Origin: Septoria linicola
Lineage: Eukaryota > Ascomycota > Dothideomycetes > Mycosphaerellales > Mycosphaerellaceae
Direction: 5' to 3'
DNA length: 64,000 nt
Assembly (NCBI GenBank): GCA_024114885.1
Contig: CP099430.1
Location: 124,001 to 188,000, forward strand
Shown: piece after piece, positions 1 through 10,708 of the stretch
Numbering within the stretch: position 1 is the first letter of the stretch
Layout: every line of letters starts with the position of its first letter
Position numbers and translations under genes: made by a program
Notes under the pieces: model-generated
The model's input: only the letters and a program-made list of their open reading frames with translations
What the model was told of the DNA's origin: nothing
Database searches by the model: none

Positions 1-330
1 TACTTAGATAGTCTATATAAGTAGCTAGAACTACGCTATAGATAGTCTATCTTCTAAGTTTAGTCCTTAAAAAGTATTAGCGTTAGGGTTAAGGTTATTA
101 CCTTCTTAGTCCTTAGCTTCTTTAGATATATTATTATCTAGTAGAGGGAATAAAGTAAAAGCGAGTAGTAGCTTTACTAGAGATCTTCGAATTTACTTAT
201 TAAGTTAGTTAGATAAGCTACTATCTAGTATTATAGGCTAGCTAGTAGATACTAATTTACTTATAGAGCTCGTTCGAAGGTGTTCTAAGAGTATATTATA
301 CTCTCCTTAATTAAGGTTTTAAATAAAATA

Positions 331-355
331 TAGTTATTGTTTAAAACGATAACTA
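331..355. repeat. Gypsy-2 border palindrome, leader copy
   Basis: Interrupted inverted repeat, arms TAGTTATTG and CGATAACTA around TTTAAAA. It is the counterpart of 39106-39130 and lies between the LTR and gag of its element. It belongs to a palindrome family that recurs at the unit boundaries of Gypsy-2. Confidence 0.7.
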
Positions 356-1079
356 AAAAAACAAGAGTCTAAATTTATTAGCTATTAGAAAGTAAATCGT
401 TAAACTTTTCTTATAATACTAGAGCTATATTAATTATACCTAATAAGTAAGGTATATTATATTATATAGTTCGACTATTTATAGCGAGACGCGTCTATCT
501 TACTTATTTAGATAATTCGCTATATAACTATAGTAGTATAATATTACGTTAGCCTATACTATATACTAGGTCTAGGGCCTTAGACGTAATTAGTGTCCTT
601 AGCTAAACGATTAGCGTCTAACGCCGTACTAGGGCTTATTCTAAGCGATCTATATACTAGAGGATACGAGATTACCTAGATAGGTCCGGCCTATCCTATA
701 GCCTCTATACTATCTAAACGAGAGCGTTTTTATACTAAACCGGGGTCTAATCGAAGACTATTATAGGTATAGAGACCCTAAGTAAATCTCTAATATAGTA
801 AGTCGCCTTACTATCTATATAATAATTACTAAATAGATCCGTACTAAGAGGTACTAGAGGTTTATAACTTTTCTAGATTAGAGCGATATCTATATTCTAG
901 GAGCTTCTACGTTATTATAGCTCTTTAAGTCGCCTCTTACGTAGGCTCCTTTAGGCCTCTTATTAATGTTTATAGTATATTAGTTCTCGCTTTAAAGCTA
1001 TCTTCTACCCTCTACGCTTCTAGTCCCGGTATAAGAGAGAAGAGATAGCTCTACCTTCGGCTCTATTAATAGATAATAA

Positions 1080-1345
1080 CTACTCTAATACTAACCTCCT
1101 AGGTAGGTATAAGAGTAGCTATTATAGAACAAGACCTATTCGGAGAGTAATAGTCTTATAATATATATATTAACTAGTAGTAACGAGCTCAAACTAGTAG
1201 CTCTAGGACTAAGAGCCTTATACTAGGACCGTAGGACATTAAATTAATTAAGTAGAGTAAACATTTCTATCTTAGAAACGAACTACTACCTTGCTTTTAT
1301 ACTAAAGCTACTAAGTATAGTATATAAGTAGGCCTTTACCTTACT
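1080..1345 (-). repeat. 5' LTR of the left-edge Gypsy-2 copy
   Basis: 266-bp LTR, one of five copies in the window (also 5437-5701, 19615-19880, 24791-25055, 39855-40119). In element orientation it begins AGTAAGGTAAAGGCC and ends GTATTAGAGTAG. Copies differ mainly by C/T and G/A changes. Confidence 0.85.
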
Positions 1346-1391
1346 AGTAGATTAGGAGTAGATAGTTCTAAGATAAACTCTTAGAAAGAGG
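1346..1391 (+). pseudogene. Copia-II fragment, linker between integrase and RT
   Basis: 46 bases collinear with Copia-I at about 13,900-13,945 (shared ATTAGGAGTAGATAG and AAACTCTTAGAAA). It is the strip of Copia-II left between the Gypsy-2 copy on its left and the mini-element on its right. The last five bases, AGAGG (1387-1391), are the target-site duplication of the mini-element; the partner AGAGA is at 4243-4247. The reading continues at 4243. Confidence 0.75.
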
Positions 1392-1746
1392 TATTATAGT
1401 TCGTAATTAGATAGGTAATCCTACGAACCTATACGTAATTAAGAAAGAGCGATACTAGGCTCTCTAGCCTTAGCGACTACTCTCTAATCCTTTAAGCGAT
1501 AAGAGCGACGCTAAGCGACGCGACTACTCTAACTACTTAAAGTTAGTACCTCTTATATATAGATACGATAAGTAGTCTTCTAGATAGTTATTATATATAA
1601 CTTACTATACTATCTTACTAATTAGAATTCTAAGAATCTTTCTTTCGTTATATTTCTAACTAGACCTCTCTACCTAGCCTAAACCTAATTAAGCTAAGTA
1701 CCTACTTAGTAAGATCTTAGATTGTCGCTCTAGTAATAACCTAATA
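1392..1746 (+). repeat. 5' LTR of the mini-chromovirus
   Basis: 355 bp, near-identical in length and sequence to 3888-4242. Both contain the motif GAGCGACGCTAAGCGACGCG. The visible differences are mostly transitions. Confidence 0.9.
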
Positions 1747-1860
1747 GCTTTATATACTCTTAAGGATATCTACTAATAATAGAAGCGTTTAGAGAACTCC
1801 TACCTCTAGTAAAGTAGAAACTATTCGTTTCTTATAAATTAGCTAAGCCTATAGTAGATA

Positions 1861-2790
1861 GATCGATCTTAAGGATCCTAAGATTACTAAACCTAATATC
1901 TACTATAGAGACTACGATAAGCTCTCTATCTAGTTTAATTAACTAGTATTATACTTTAAGTTTAACAAAGTATCTAAAGCTAATAAGATACTCTTTACTT
2001 CTACCTTCTTATAAAATAAGGCTAAGTATTAGCTTAAGCTATATCTAGAATCCTATCTTTATAAGGATAAAGACGAAAACGGAATATTTACTAACTTTAA
2101 CTAGTTTAAGACCTAGATAACCTAGTTATTTAGAATCTCTAACGAGGTTAGTACTATAGTTAAAGTCGTTTAATACCTTAAATAAACTACCTCTTATATA
2201 GAGTATACTACTAAGTTCTAGGAATATATCTAAATTATTAGATAGAACGACGAAGCTCTCTAAGTAATATTTAGAAAAGAACTTAAGGAAAATATTAAGA
2301 ATAACCTATATCGACTCGATCGAGTAGTTAATATTAGGCTCTCGAAATATATATACTTTATTTCTTATAGTAAAACCTATACTATAGAGTAACTTAGATA
2401 CCTTATTATAGATCGACTTATTCGATACTATAGATTCTCGAAAGTATTTATTATAGATAGAGACAAGCTCTTTATATTAAACTACTAGAAGACCTTAGTT
2501 AGAATACTTAGAATTAAATACAAGCTATCTACTATATATTACCTATAGACTAATAGGTAGATAGAGAGAGTAAATTAGACGCTAGAGTAATATCTTAGGT
2601 ACTATATTAACTATATATAGGATAACTAGGTATCGCTACTACCTATAGCGTTAATTACTATAAATAATTATATATTAAAGACTATAAGGATTACGCTATT
2701 CTTCGCGAACTATAGAAAGAACTCTAACTTATTTAGACTATATAGTAACTACTCTTAGGTAGAACGCGCGATAGGACTCTTAGAAGATAT
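1861..2790 (+). pseudogene. Gag (retrotransposon capsid) pseudogene, mini-chromovirus
   Basis: Gag forms the cytoplasmic particle that packages the element's RNA. A single + frame reads through TAG and TAA codons, which are CAG, CAA and TGG products of RIP. It shows the lysine- and tyrosine-rich start of a chromoviral Gag, then the capsid block with NGIFTNFN, FKT*IT*LF and SNEVSTIV, then EYTTKF*EYI and FRKELKENIKNNLYRLDR. This is the usual order of the retrotransposon Gag domain. No zinc knuckle was recognised before the coding frame gives way to the integrase-tail part near 2800-2880, where the internal deletion must lie. No ATG is usable. Confidence 0.65.
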
Positions 2791-2889
2791 AAAAAACTTT
2801 ACTAGAAACTAGAAAATCAGATTTAGGATTCCTAATAATTATTAATAAAATCCTAAAATAAAAAATTAAAAATAGTACTCTAGTTAAAG

Positions 2890-3290
2890 AAGAAGAATAA
2901 GGTCTATCTTCTTATAAAAAACTTAAAGATAAGAAGGAAGACTAAGAAATTAGATTAAGTTAAAGTTAGACTATTTCTAATTAAAGATATTAGAGGACTA
3001 GTTAACTACTAACTTATACTACTTAAAGATATAAAGATCTACCTAGTATTCTATATCTCGTTATTAGAACTAGCCGACTCTAAAATACTTTACTAAGAAA
3101 TATTCTACTTCTAACCTAAAGAAATTAACGAATATAAAATCGAGAAAATCCTAGACTAGAAGAGTTAGAAATACCTAGTAAAATAGAAAGGATACTACGA
3201 CTTAGATAATACCTAGGAACTAAGAAATAATCTTATAAACTACTAACGACTATTATAGGACTTTTACTATTCGCTAGCTAAGAGATCCTA
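2890..3290 (+). pseudogene. Integrase C-terminal tail with chromodomain
   Basis: The chromodomain of chromoviral integrases steers insertion toward modified histones. Reading through RIP stops, the frame gives NKVYLLIKNLK and RRKTKKLD, then VKVRLFLIKDI (the GPY/F-type module), YISLLELAD, and a chromodomain core with the KILD, KYLVK*KGY and NT*E signatures. The tryptophan expected after LVK is a TAG, which fits TGG changed by RIP. This is the classical C-terminus of a Tf1/chromovirus polyprotein. Its presence directly after Gag, without pol enzymes, defines the element as an internal deletion derivative. The frame ends near 3298 at TAA after RSY. Confidence 0.75.
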
Positions 3291-3887
3291 TTAATAATAC
3301 TCTAGTTATTTAGAGATATCTACCTAGCTATCGAATAGAATCTAGAAGATCGAGAGGAATCGGCGCTATAGAGTCCTCTAATAGCTACTTAGTTTCCTTA
3401 GCCTTAGTAGTAGAAGTAACCTCTACTTCCTATACCTTAAACTCCTTTACCTACTTTATCTAAAGCTATTTACGTAGACGACGTACTCGAGTACGATACT
3501 CTAGTAGCTTCTATATTAGGATATCTTCCTTCTCTTCTATAACCTCTAAGTCTCGAGCGATCTTTTTATAAGCTCTATAAATCTTTTTATATTCTATATA
3601 AGTAACCTAGAGATTATATAATTTACTATATAACGCGTATTTAGCGTAACGACTAGATTAGAGATCTACTATATACTTCTTCTTAGACTATATATAGTAG
3701 TAATACTTAGTAGGTATAACGACGCTATCGACTAAGTTATTCTATACGATATTCTATTTTCTTTTCTTAGAAGTAAGATCCTTACTAGACTTTACTATTA
3801 TATATATTTAGAAGAAGATAACGATTTACGATATAAGAGAAACGCTTACTTAAGGAATCGAGACGATTCTACCTATAAGAGAGATAG
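3291..3887 (+). other. 3' non-coding region of mini-chromovirus with polypurine tract
   Basis: About 600 bases between the chromodomain stop and the 3' LTR. I see no convincing reading frame. The last bases (3876-3887, AAGAGAGATAG) form a purine-rich tract in the position of the plus-strand primer. Confidence 0.5.
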
Positions 3888-4242
3888 TATTATAGTTTAT
3901 AATTAGATAGGTAATCTTATAAACCTATATATAATTAAGAAAGAGCGACGCTAGGCTCTCTAGCCTTAGCGACTACTCTCTAATCCTATAAGCGACGAGA
4001 GCGACGCTAAGCGACGCGACTACTCTAACTACTTAAAGGTAGTATCTCTTATATATAGATATAATAAGTAGTCTCCTAGATAGTTATTATATATAACTTA
4101 CTATTCTATCTTACTAATTAGAATTCTAAGAATCCCTCCTTCGTTATACTTCTAACTAGACCTCTCTACCTAGCCTAAACCTAATTAAGCTAAGTACCTA
4201 CTTAGTAAGATCTTAGGTTATTACCTTAGTAATAACCTAATA
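3888..4242 (+). repeat. 3' LTR of the mini-chromovirus
   Basis: 355-bp partner of 1392-1746. It is followed by AGAGA (4243-4247), the right target-site duplication, after which Copia-II resumes. Confidence 0.9.
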
Positions 4243-4526
4243 AGAGAAAAGTATCTTAAGAACTTAATAGATTTACCTAGAAGCTAAAGCTAATTAGACT
4301 TAAGTTAGATTAGACTAGTTAGCTAGGTAAAGAAATACTTCTAGAGTATTAGGCTTTCTTCTTAGCTATAAGCTCTATTAACCTAGATATTCTATAAAAC
4401 TTAGAATTCTTAAAGAAAGTTAAAGCGATTATATTCTCTACTACTAAGGAAGTAGGAATATATAAATAGAAGGTTCTAGTCCTAAGAAACTATAAAGAAG
4501 TAGTAAGTAATCCTAAATAGAGTTAT
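4243..4526 (+). pseudogene. Copia-II fragment, start of RT region
   Basis: Collinear with Copia-I at about 13,944-14,219 and continuous with 1346-1391 once the mini-element is removed. It ends in GTTAT at 4526, and the next Copia base appears at 47781 or later. The break is therefore the Helitron insertion point. Confidence 0.85.
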
Positions 4527-4690
4527 TAACTAAGTTTATAAGGTCTATCTTACTCTATAAAAAAGAATAGAGTCTAAAAATAATTAGCTATAAGTATATA
4601 ACGAAAATATATTATTATATAAATAGTATTACGTAAATAGACCTCTCTTAGTAGCTACCTCCTTTTATAATATAAACGCTTACTATATAT

Positions 4691-4773
4691 ACCTCTCTTT
4701 ATAATAGATAACGCTCTACTACTTTATATATATATATCTCTCTTTATAATAGATAACGCTCTACTACTTTATA
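4691..4773. repeat. Tandem pair of introner-hairpin-like units
   Basis: Two 38-bp copies (4691-4728, 4736-4773; period 45) of a unit containing CTCTTTATAATAGATAACG and CTCTACTACTTTATA. The unit shares the TTTATAATAGA core of the Helitron intron hairpins. Splice sites are not clear. Confidence 0.5.
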
Positions 4774-5069
4774 ACGAATATCTATTCTCCTATCTATAGA
4801 TCTAGTCTATATAAGAGGTAGAAGATACTTCTCGAACTTATAGTAAATATAGTACTACTAAGCCTACGTACGCGTTTAGGAAAAGTAAGTATATCTTATA
4901 GTATTATAATAGGTACTATAAACTAGATAGACTATATAAGAAGAAGGCGAAGTAGAGCCGTAGTATACGTAGTTAGGAAATATTAATCGATCTAGGTAGC
5001 GATAATATTAAAGAAACCTTCTATATCTCTATACTAAGAAACGCTACCTATTATAATAAACTTCGAAAA

Positions 5070-5122
5070 GTATACTCTTTCTATTATAAATAGGAGTTTA
5101 TACTTTATAATAGAAATTATAG
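5070..5122 (+). repeat. Candidate introner-like intron in Helitron N-terminal region
   Basis: GTATAC donor and TATAG acceptor around an inverted repeat (5078-5116; arms TTTCTATTATAAATAGGAG and TACTTTATAATAGAAA). It is short (53 bp) and I see no CTAAC branch site, so the splice limits are tentative. The hairpin itself is clear. Confidence 0.5.
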
Positions 5123-5431
5123 CCTACTTATAAGTTCGTAGAATACTATAGCTACTCGTACGTAGAGATACGCCGATATTACCTACTAGCTAGATACTAA
5201 TCTAGTCCTAATCGTCCTAGTACCTATCTATTCTACTTATAATCGTAACCTTATAGTTAAAGATAAAGAAGATATAGTAGAAGAGGATTAGTACCCTATA
5301 TCCTTAAGACGCGATCTCTTCGACGATATATATATACTATAAGAGACTTACTCTAAGAGTAGCGACCTCTCGTAACCTACTATAAGTAAGAAGAATTAGT
5401 AGCGAGTTTAATAGTAGATATATTAATAGAC

Positions 5432-5436
5432 AATAC
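5432..5436. repeat. Target-site duplication AATAC, left copy
   Basis: Flanks the Gypsy-2 insertion in the Helitron. The right copy is AATAT at 40120-40124; it is followed by A, so it was AATAC before a CA-to-TA change. Keeping one copy restores an open Helitron frame across the join. Confidence 0.7.
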
Positions 5437-5701
5437 CTACTCTAATACTAACCTCCTAGGTAGGTATAAGAGTAGCTATTATAGAACAAGACCTATTTAG
5501 ATAGTAACAGTCTTATAATACGTTTATTAAATAGTAGTAACGAGCTTAAACTAGTAGTCCTAGGACTAAGAGCTTATACTAGGACTATAGGACATTAAAT
5601 TAATTAAGTAGAGTAGATATTACTATCTTAGAAACGAACTACTACCTTAGTTTTATACTAGAGCTACTAAGTATAGTATATAGGTAGGCCTTTACTTTAC
5701 T
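5437..5701 (-). repeat. 3' LTR of outer Gypsy-2
   Basis: 265 bp, matching 39855-40119. It is flanked on the left by the AATAC duplication. The adjoining 3' region (5702 to about 6180) matches the 3' end of Gypsy-1 (24295-24790). Confidence 0.85.
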
Positions 5702-5824
5702 AATCCTCTCTTTCTTAGTATCTAACTAGATACCTAACTACCTATAGAACCTTCTTAGAATTACTTAAAACTAGCTAGTTTTCCTATTAAAACCTATTAA
5801 ACTTTGATTTAGAGGCCTATTAAA

Positions 5825-5849
5825 TAGTTACCTTTATTAACGATAACTA
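5825..5849. repeat. Gypsy-2 border palindrome, 3' copy
   Basis: TAGTTACC and CGATAACTA arms around TTTATTAA. It lies between the third reading frame and the 3' LTR, and corresponds to 24642-24666 in Gypsy-1. Confidence 0.7.
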
Positions 5850-5889
5850 CTAAAAACACCTTCTTAGATCTAGTTATCGTTCGCTAGAT

Positions 5890-8850
5890 ATTACTCTTCT
5901 ACTATATCCTTATAGATCTTTTTAGGAACAGCCTCTTCTTTCTTTAATACTAATACTTCTAAGTTACTACCTATGCTTATAAAGCTAGCTTTACTAAATA
6001 TATACTTCTTAATATCTATAACCTTAGTAGAAGTAGTAGCGAATTAAGCTTTAGCTATAGTCTACTATTTAGCTATATAGACCTTAAACTCCTCCTTACT
6101 TAACTAAAGATCTTCTTTATTTCTATATTTACTACCTAATCTACCTATAGAACTCGGCCTACTAAGGTATTAGAAATCGAGCCTAGGCCGGTTAGTAGTA
6201 TCTTAGTAGCGAAAGGTTTTGTCGCTCGTATAGAGTATATAGTACCTAAAGCTATAAAGAGTATCTACTTATAATAGAGATATACGCTATAGAGTATAGA
6301 AACGTTAATATAATTACTATTAGGTAGCTTATCTAATATATAACTTTTAAGATAGGCTAGGAATACTATTAGAATTATATAATACTTCTTACTTATACGA
6401 CTATACTACTAAGTAATATAGAGGTACGAAATAACTAGCGAGCTCGTATTAGTATAAAGATTCTTCTAACTAAGCTTGAGATTAGCTTTTATATCGTTAG
6501 TAATTACTAGAGCTATAGTCTTAACGAAGTCTATACGATAGCTTTACTTATTAGAGATAATACGCCTCGCTAGTAGCTTCGCCTTCTTAGAGTTAAAGAA
6601 CCTATTACTAGTCGTATTAGAGGTTAGTAGAAGTCGTCCTCTATCGCTAGTATCGTCTAGAGAGATCGTAAATTAAACCTAATTAAGGCTCTTTTCCTTA
6701 AGTAATATATTCTTATTTAAGGCGATATATTAGAAGCTATTTAGATAGTTAGAACTAGCCTTATCGTCGAAGATATAAAAGATAGTAGATAGGTAGGCTA
6801 CGTATTTAATAGTCGTATATAGAGTAGTAACTAGCTAATATAGCTATAGTAGAGGATACTAGTAAAGAAGCTATTAGGATAGCGAGTACTATATACTACG
6901 AGACTAACTATACTAACTAATAGCTATATTATACTATCGATATAGTACGAACTCCTAATATATAGCTTTAAGTAAAGAGTCTAGAATCTAAAATAGGCCT
7001 CTAGTAGAAGGAGAATAAAAGAGGAAGCTATAATTAATCTAGGTACTCTTATTACTATCGTAGTCTAATAGCTCCTAAGCCTTCTAACGAATATTAGAAG
7101 TAACCTTTAAGTCTACTTTAGTTATAGAGAACTAAAAGTAACTAAGATAGCTTTTATCTATCTTATATATTAAAGCGTTAATATCGTCCTCTAGTTCCTA
7201 GGTATTAGTATCCTTCTTACTACGACGAGTACGTCCTATAGGCTTAGAGAAGAAAGTATTCGCTTCTAGCTTAAACTATATCTAACTTTAAGTATTCTAG
7301 GCGATAAAGGCTTAGAGATCGGCTATACTACCTATCTAAGTAATACGCTAGTAGAGGATATACGTTACTTTAGTCGTCCTTAGTAGCTTTAAACCTATAG
7401 TATTACCTATCTTAGTCGTATATTCTTTATAAAGAGGCTAGCTAAGATATAGAGAGATATTAATTAAAGCGTAGCTCTTAGCTACCTTCTTCTTCTTCTA
7501 GATATTATCGACCTCTTTAAGAGTATCGCTAACGATTATATAGTAGTAGACTTTAGATATAATACTATTCTTCGTATAAGCCTAGTAGTATAGATTAAGC
7601 TCTAAGTTACTCTCTAGTTTAATTCTACTATTATCTTCTCTAATAATTAGTAATAGACGCTACGGACCTAGTAGCGGTTCTATCGTAGTTAATCCTTAGT
7701 CTTATATAGGATCGCTATTACTCGAAGCGCTTAGTATAGAAGAAGTCTCGATCGAGGTAATAATAGTTTCTCTAGCGTAAAGTCTAGTAATCCTTCTACT
7801 TTTATAAAGGGCCTATATCGATTTAGATATAGGCTTCTTTACTAAGCTTAGCGTTAACTTCTCTAACTAAGCTTTTAGCCTCTATATAGTACTAGGCGAT
7901 ATAGAATCTCTAAGGCGAGGCTCTAGAGTCGTAAATAAGTTACTTTCTTCCTCTCGACTAGAGTTTAGAGTAGGACTAGATAAGGATAGGCTCTTAGGCG
8001 TAGAGGAAGAGAGATATCTATTAGATCTTAGGTTTCTAGGAAGAGGTAATAGGCTATAGGATATTAAGAGCTACTTCTCTACTACTAGGAATACGTAGGT
8101 TAGTTCTTTAAAGGTCTCTCCTTTATATTCTCTCTTAGTAAGCTTAATAGTAAATCTATACTTATTAAGTTTATAGCTTGCCTCTAGGCGTACTTTACGT
8201 ATCTTATAGCTAAATACGTCGACCTATAAGAGCTCCTTCTTAAACTTATACTAGTAGTGTCTTCTATCTAAGTTTATATTAATAAGGCCTAGGTATTATA
8301 AACTAGGAGTCTTCTTACTTCTCTATAACTAAAGGTACTAGCTATAAGAGAGTATATTCGCTACCTATCAATAGAAGCGATCTTACTTTTACTATACTAA
8401 GAAAGCCTAGTCCTTAGGCTCGCTCTCTTTAAAGACGCCTTTATACTTATTTATCTATTAACGAAGGTTCCTAAGTATCTCTTTATTATATAAGACTTAA
8501 TTAAGAAAGAGGAAGTTCTACTTATACCTAAACTCTATATAGAGCTACTACTAAATTAGGTTTCTCTCTTTTACTAAGTCCTAGCCTTCTTAGTATATTT
8601 TCTTTATATTATCGTAGTTAATACTCTATACGTTAAGGTACTTTAGTAAAATCTTAGTTAAGAGGCGTTCGAAGTAGTTAAACACGCCGACCTTTATTAC
8701 GTTATTTACTTCTTTAATCTACTTAAGTACTAAGTCGAAGCTTTCCTCTTATTCTTATAGCGTTTCTAGCGATAGAATAGCGTCGATAGCGTTATTAAGG
8801 TTCGTTATACTAGTAAGAGGTCTACTTAAAAGCTAGAAGCTAACGAGAGA
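5890..8850 (-). pseudogene. Third reading frame (ORF3) of outer Gypsy-2, unknown function
   Basis: Region downstream of pol, read on the minus strand. From about 8850 to 6830 it aligns with 33,300-35,325 of the + copy; its last part (about 6180-5890) is also present in Gypsy-1 (24295-24610). With RIP stops allowed for, the + copy gives protein-like stretches such as LGFININLDRRYY and KIREVRLEAGYKLN. I recognise no catalytic motif, membrane segment or known domain. It sits where an env-like gene lies in some Gypsy lineages, but nothing supports that role. It is bracketed by two border palindromes (9411-9435 and 5825-5849), which suggests one expression unit. Confidence 0.45.
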
Positions 8851-9410
8851 GCCTTCGCGATTAGTACGAGCGAGCGCTATATCTTATATAGAGCTTAAAG
8901 AAGCTATCTTTTATCTTTTCTTTTAAGACTCTTATCTAGATAGTTCTTATATAGGTCTTCGAATAAGTAAGGTAGAAGGCGAAAGCGCTAGTCTTAAGGA
9001 GCGTATAGGCGTTAAAGAACGCTAGAAGGGAGAAGTCTTATTCTTTATATATAATAGAGAAAGAGAATGTTTTTAAATTGTCGTATTAGTAGCTTAAGGC
9101 GATATAAAGCGCGTAACTAGTAATAAGTAACTTAAATAGTAAGGAGTGTCGAGCGCGTAACTAGTTAAAGAGTTTTTTATTATATTAGTTACTACTTACG
9201 TATATAAATAGCTAGGTAGCGTTACTAGATAGTAACGAAAGATAGGAACTAACCTTAATAGAAGTAAGGCTCTATAGTAACTAATTAATAGTTAATAAGG
9301 AAGAAGATATCGTTTAGAGTATAAAAGTAGTCTAATTATATACCTTATTATAGTAGTATAACTTCTATTAAGATTAGGAGTCGATATATAGAGCTTAGTT
9401 ACGTAAGGTT

Positions 9411-9435
9411 TAGTTATAGTTTAAAAAGATAACTA
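9411..9435. repeat. Gypsy-2 border palindrome, pol/ORF3 copy
   Basis: TAGTTATAG and AGATAACTA arms around TTTAAAA, at the border of pol and ORF3. It corresponds to 32728-32758 in the + copy. Confidence 0.75.
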
Positions 9436-10416
9436 AAAGTTTACTTTACCTTAACGCTTCTATAGCTGTCGTATACTACTAACGCTACTACTAACTACTA
9501 TAGTATATACCTTACTATCGCTAACGAGAACTAAGACTTAGACGCTATTATCGTTACTCTTACTAACTTGAAAGAGCCTTAATTTTCGTATACCTAGTTA
9601 GCTTACTAGATCGCGCTTTCTATATTTTAAGAGACCGCTAGCGCTATAATTAATAGCTTAGGAAGGAGTTATTAAAGCTAGCGTCGCTAAGGATTCAAGC
9701 TTCTCTACCTCTATATAGGCTAAAAATCTTGAACCTTAAGAACTAACTCTTTTAGTAATTTCTTTAGTTAGGCGAAAATTAGTAATAGAAAGGCCTTTAG
9801 GATAGAAAATCCTTATCTTACTTTACTAATTAGTAATAGAAAAGGGTTCTAGAAAGGTAGATCGTAGCGCTAATCTTAGAAATCGCTAGTAGAAAAGAGC
9901 TTTAGAGAGTATAGGTCTAGCTTAGATTTTAAGACCTAGTAGTAGAAAGTAGCTCGAGATAGCTAACTTTTATAGTTATAGTAGGCTTAGAACTTAGAAA
10001 AAGGAGTAGGATAGTAGGTTCGCTAGTAGATATAAAATCTATATTTAAAGATTAAGTTTAGAAGAGTAACTAGCTATATAGACGCTTATCTTAGCTTTAG
10101 AAAATAGTATCGAGATAGTTAAGATTCAGCTAGATTTCTACTAATCTAGTAAACTATACGCGTAGGAAGCTCCGATTAGAGCTCGATAGTAGCTTTAGGA
10201 ATAAAAGAAGCGCTTAGAATAGTCTTAATTTAGCTAGATTTCTACTAGTCTAGCGAATTATAAGCTTAGAGAGCTCTAACTAGAGCTCGATAGTAGCTTT
10301 AGGAATAAAAGAAGCGCTCGAGATAGTATAGACTTAGGAAGATTTACTCTTCTATAGTAGAGGCTAGGCTTTAGTAACTAGATCTTAGCTCGTACTCTTA
10401 ATTAAATATTACCTAC
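9436..10416 (-). other. Gypsy-2 pol tail downstream of integrase
   Basis: Aligns in reverse with about 31,790-32,727. It is probably the end of pol plus spacer; I recognise no domain. The right end is cut by Copia-I, whose CCTAC duplication occupies 10412-10416, and the sequence resumes at 16719. Confidence 0.6.
10128..10320 (-). repeat. Two-copy tandem duplication in Gypsy-2 pol tail
   Basis: A unit of about 104 bp starting AGCTAGATTTCTACTA occurs at 10128 and again at 10232; both contain GAGCTCGATAGTAGCTTTAG. The + copy near 31,900-32,020 keeps about one and a half units, and the fragment near 63,210-63,280 one unit. Confidence 0.7.
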
Positions 10417-10693
10417 TATTAAGAATATATCCTAGATAGTTAGTCTAGATATAGATATCTAAGTATAGTTCTAGATATCTAAGGTATCTACCTAAGGCTT
10501 AGTAAGAGATATATCTTACTTCTCTTTCTTCTCTTCTTAGATAACTAACTTAATTAACTTTATATTTAGTTCCTAGTATATTACTACTATACTATATATA
10601 TAAGTTAGTTTAAGATTAATCTCCTATTCTTCTTTACTACGCTATACCCTCCTTAACATTATATAGTATATAACACGCTCTCTACTTTTAATA
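10417..10693 (+). repeat. 5' LTR of Copia-I
   Basis: 277 bp, with copies at 16437-16713 and 61272-61548 (Copia-II). Starts TATTAAGAATATATCC and ends CTCTACTTTTAATA. Confidence 0.93.
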
Positions 10694-10708
10694 GGTTATA
10701 AGCCCGAG
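10694..10708 (+). other. Primer-binding site: half-molecule of initiator tRNA-Met
   Basis: Directly after the LTR stands GGTTATAAGCCCGAG. Its complement is CTCGGGCTTATAACC. With one CA-to-TA change reversed this is the anticodon arm of eukaryotic initiator tRNA-Met (GGGCTCATAACC). Priming from a tRNA-iMet fragment cut in the anticodon loop is established for Drosophila copia and yeast Ty5. A PBS matching a tRNA 3' end (TGG...) is not seen here. Confidence 0.7.

Larger units (their letters stand above)
1..1345 (-). mobile_element. Gypsy-2 copy, 5' end only, cut by window edge
   Basis: The 5' LTR (1080-1345) and leader of a Gypsy-family LTR retrotransposon read on the minus strand; gag would lie left of the window. 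The whole stretch aligns with 38775-40119, the 5' end of the large Gypsy-2 element, including the leader palindrome at 331-355. Positions 720-1079 also match the leader of Gypsy-1 (about 19881-20254). No coding sequence is expected or seen here. The first 240 bases contain no CA or TG dinucleotide, so the copy is saturated with RIP. On its right it abuts Copia-II sequence, the element it inserted into. Confidence 0.75.
1392..4242 (+). mobile_element. Non-autonomous chromovirus-type LTR element (Gag + chromodomain)
   Basis: A 2,851-bp element with 355-bp LTRs at both ends (1392-1746, 3888-4242), starting TATTATAG and ending ACCTAATA (TG...CA after RIP). It is flanked by AGAGG/AGAGA inside Copia-II. 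Between the LTRs I find a Gag reading frame and the extreme C-terminus of a chromoviral polyprotein (integrase tail plus chromodomain). Protease, RT, RNase H and the integrase core are missing, so it could move only with enzymes from a related full-length element. Both retained parts are broken by RIP stops. Confidence 0.8.
4527..5436 (+). mobile_element. Helitron, 5' part with N-terminal coding exons
   Basis: Left part of a Helitron whose right part is at 40125-47780. It is bounded on the left by Copia-II (ends GTTAT) and on the right by the Gypsy-2 LTR. The last stretch codes for the N-terminus of the RepHel protein. A + frame ends FNSRYINRQY exactly at 5436 and, after removing one copy of AATAC, continues in phase with KLDYL*I*YY*RYKEL at 40125. 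It carries the same intron-type hairpins as the right part. The 5' end is placed by the Copia alignment; the canonical TC start is not seen. Confidence 0.75.

Noticed and set aside
80..95. TTAGGGTTA resembling a telomere repeat (also near 38,857)
   Set aside because: A single unit inside a Gypsy leader present in two copies; no array.
3886..4242. Possible tRNA-like or ncRNA fold in the GC-richer part of the mini-element LTR
   Set aside because: Repeated in the other LTR and explained as LTR; no tRNA arms found.
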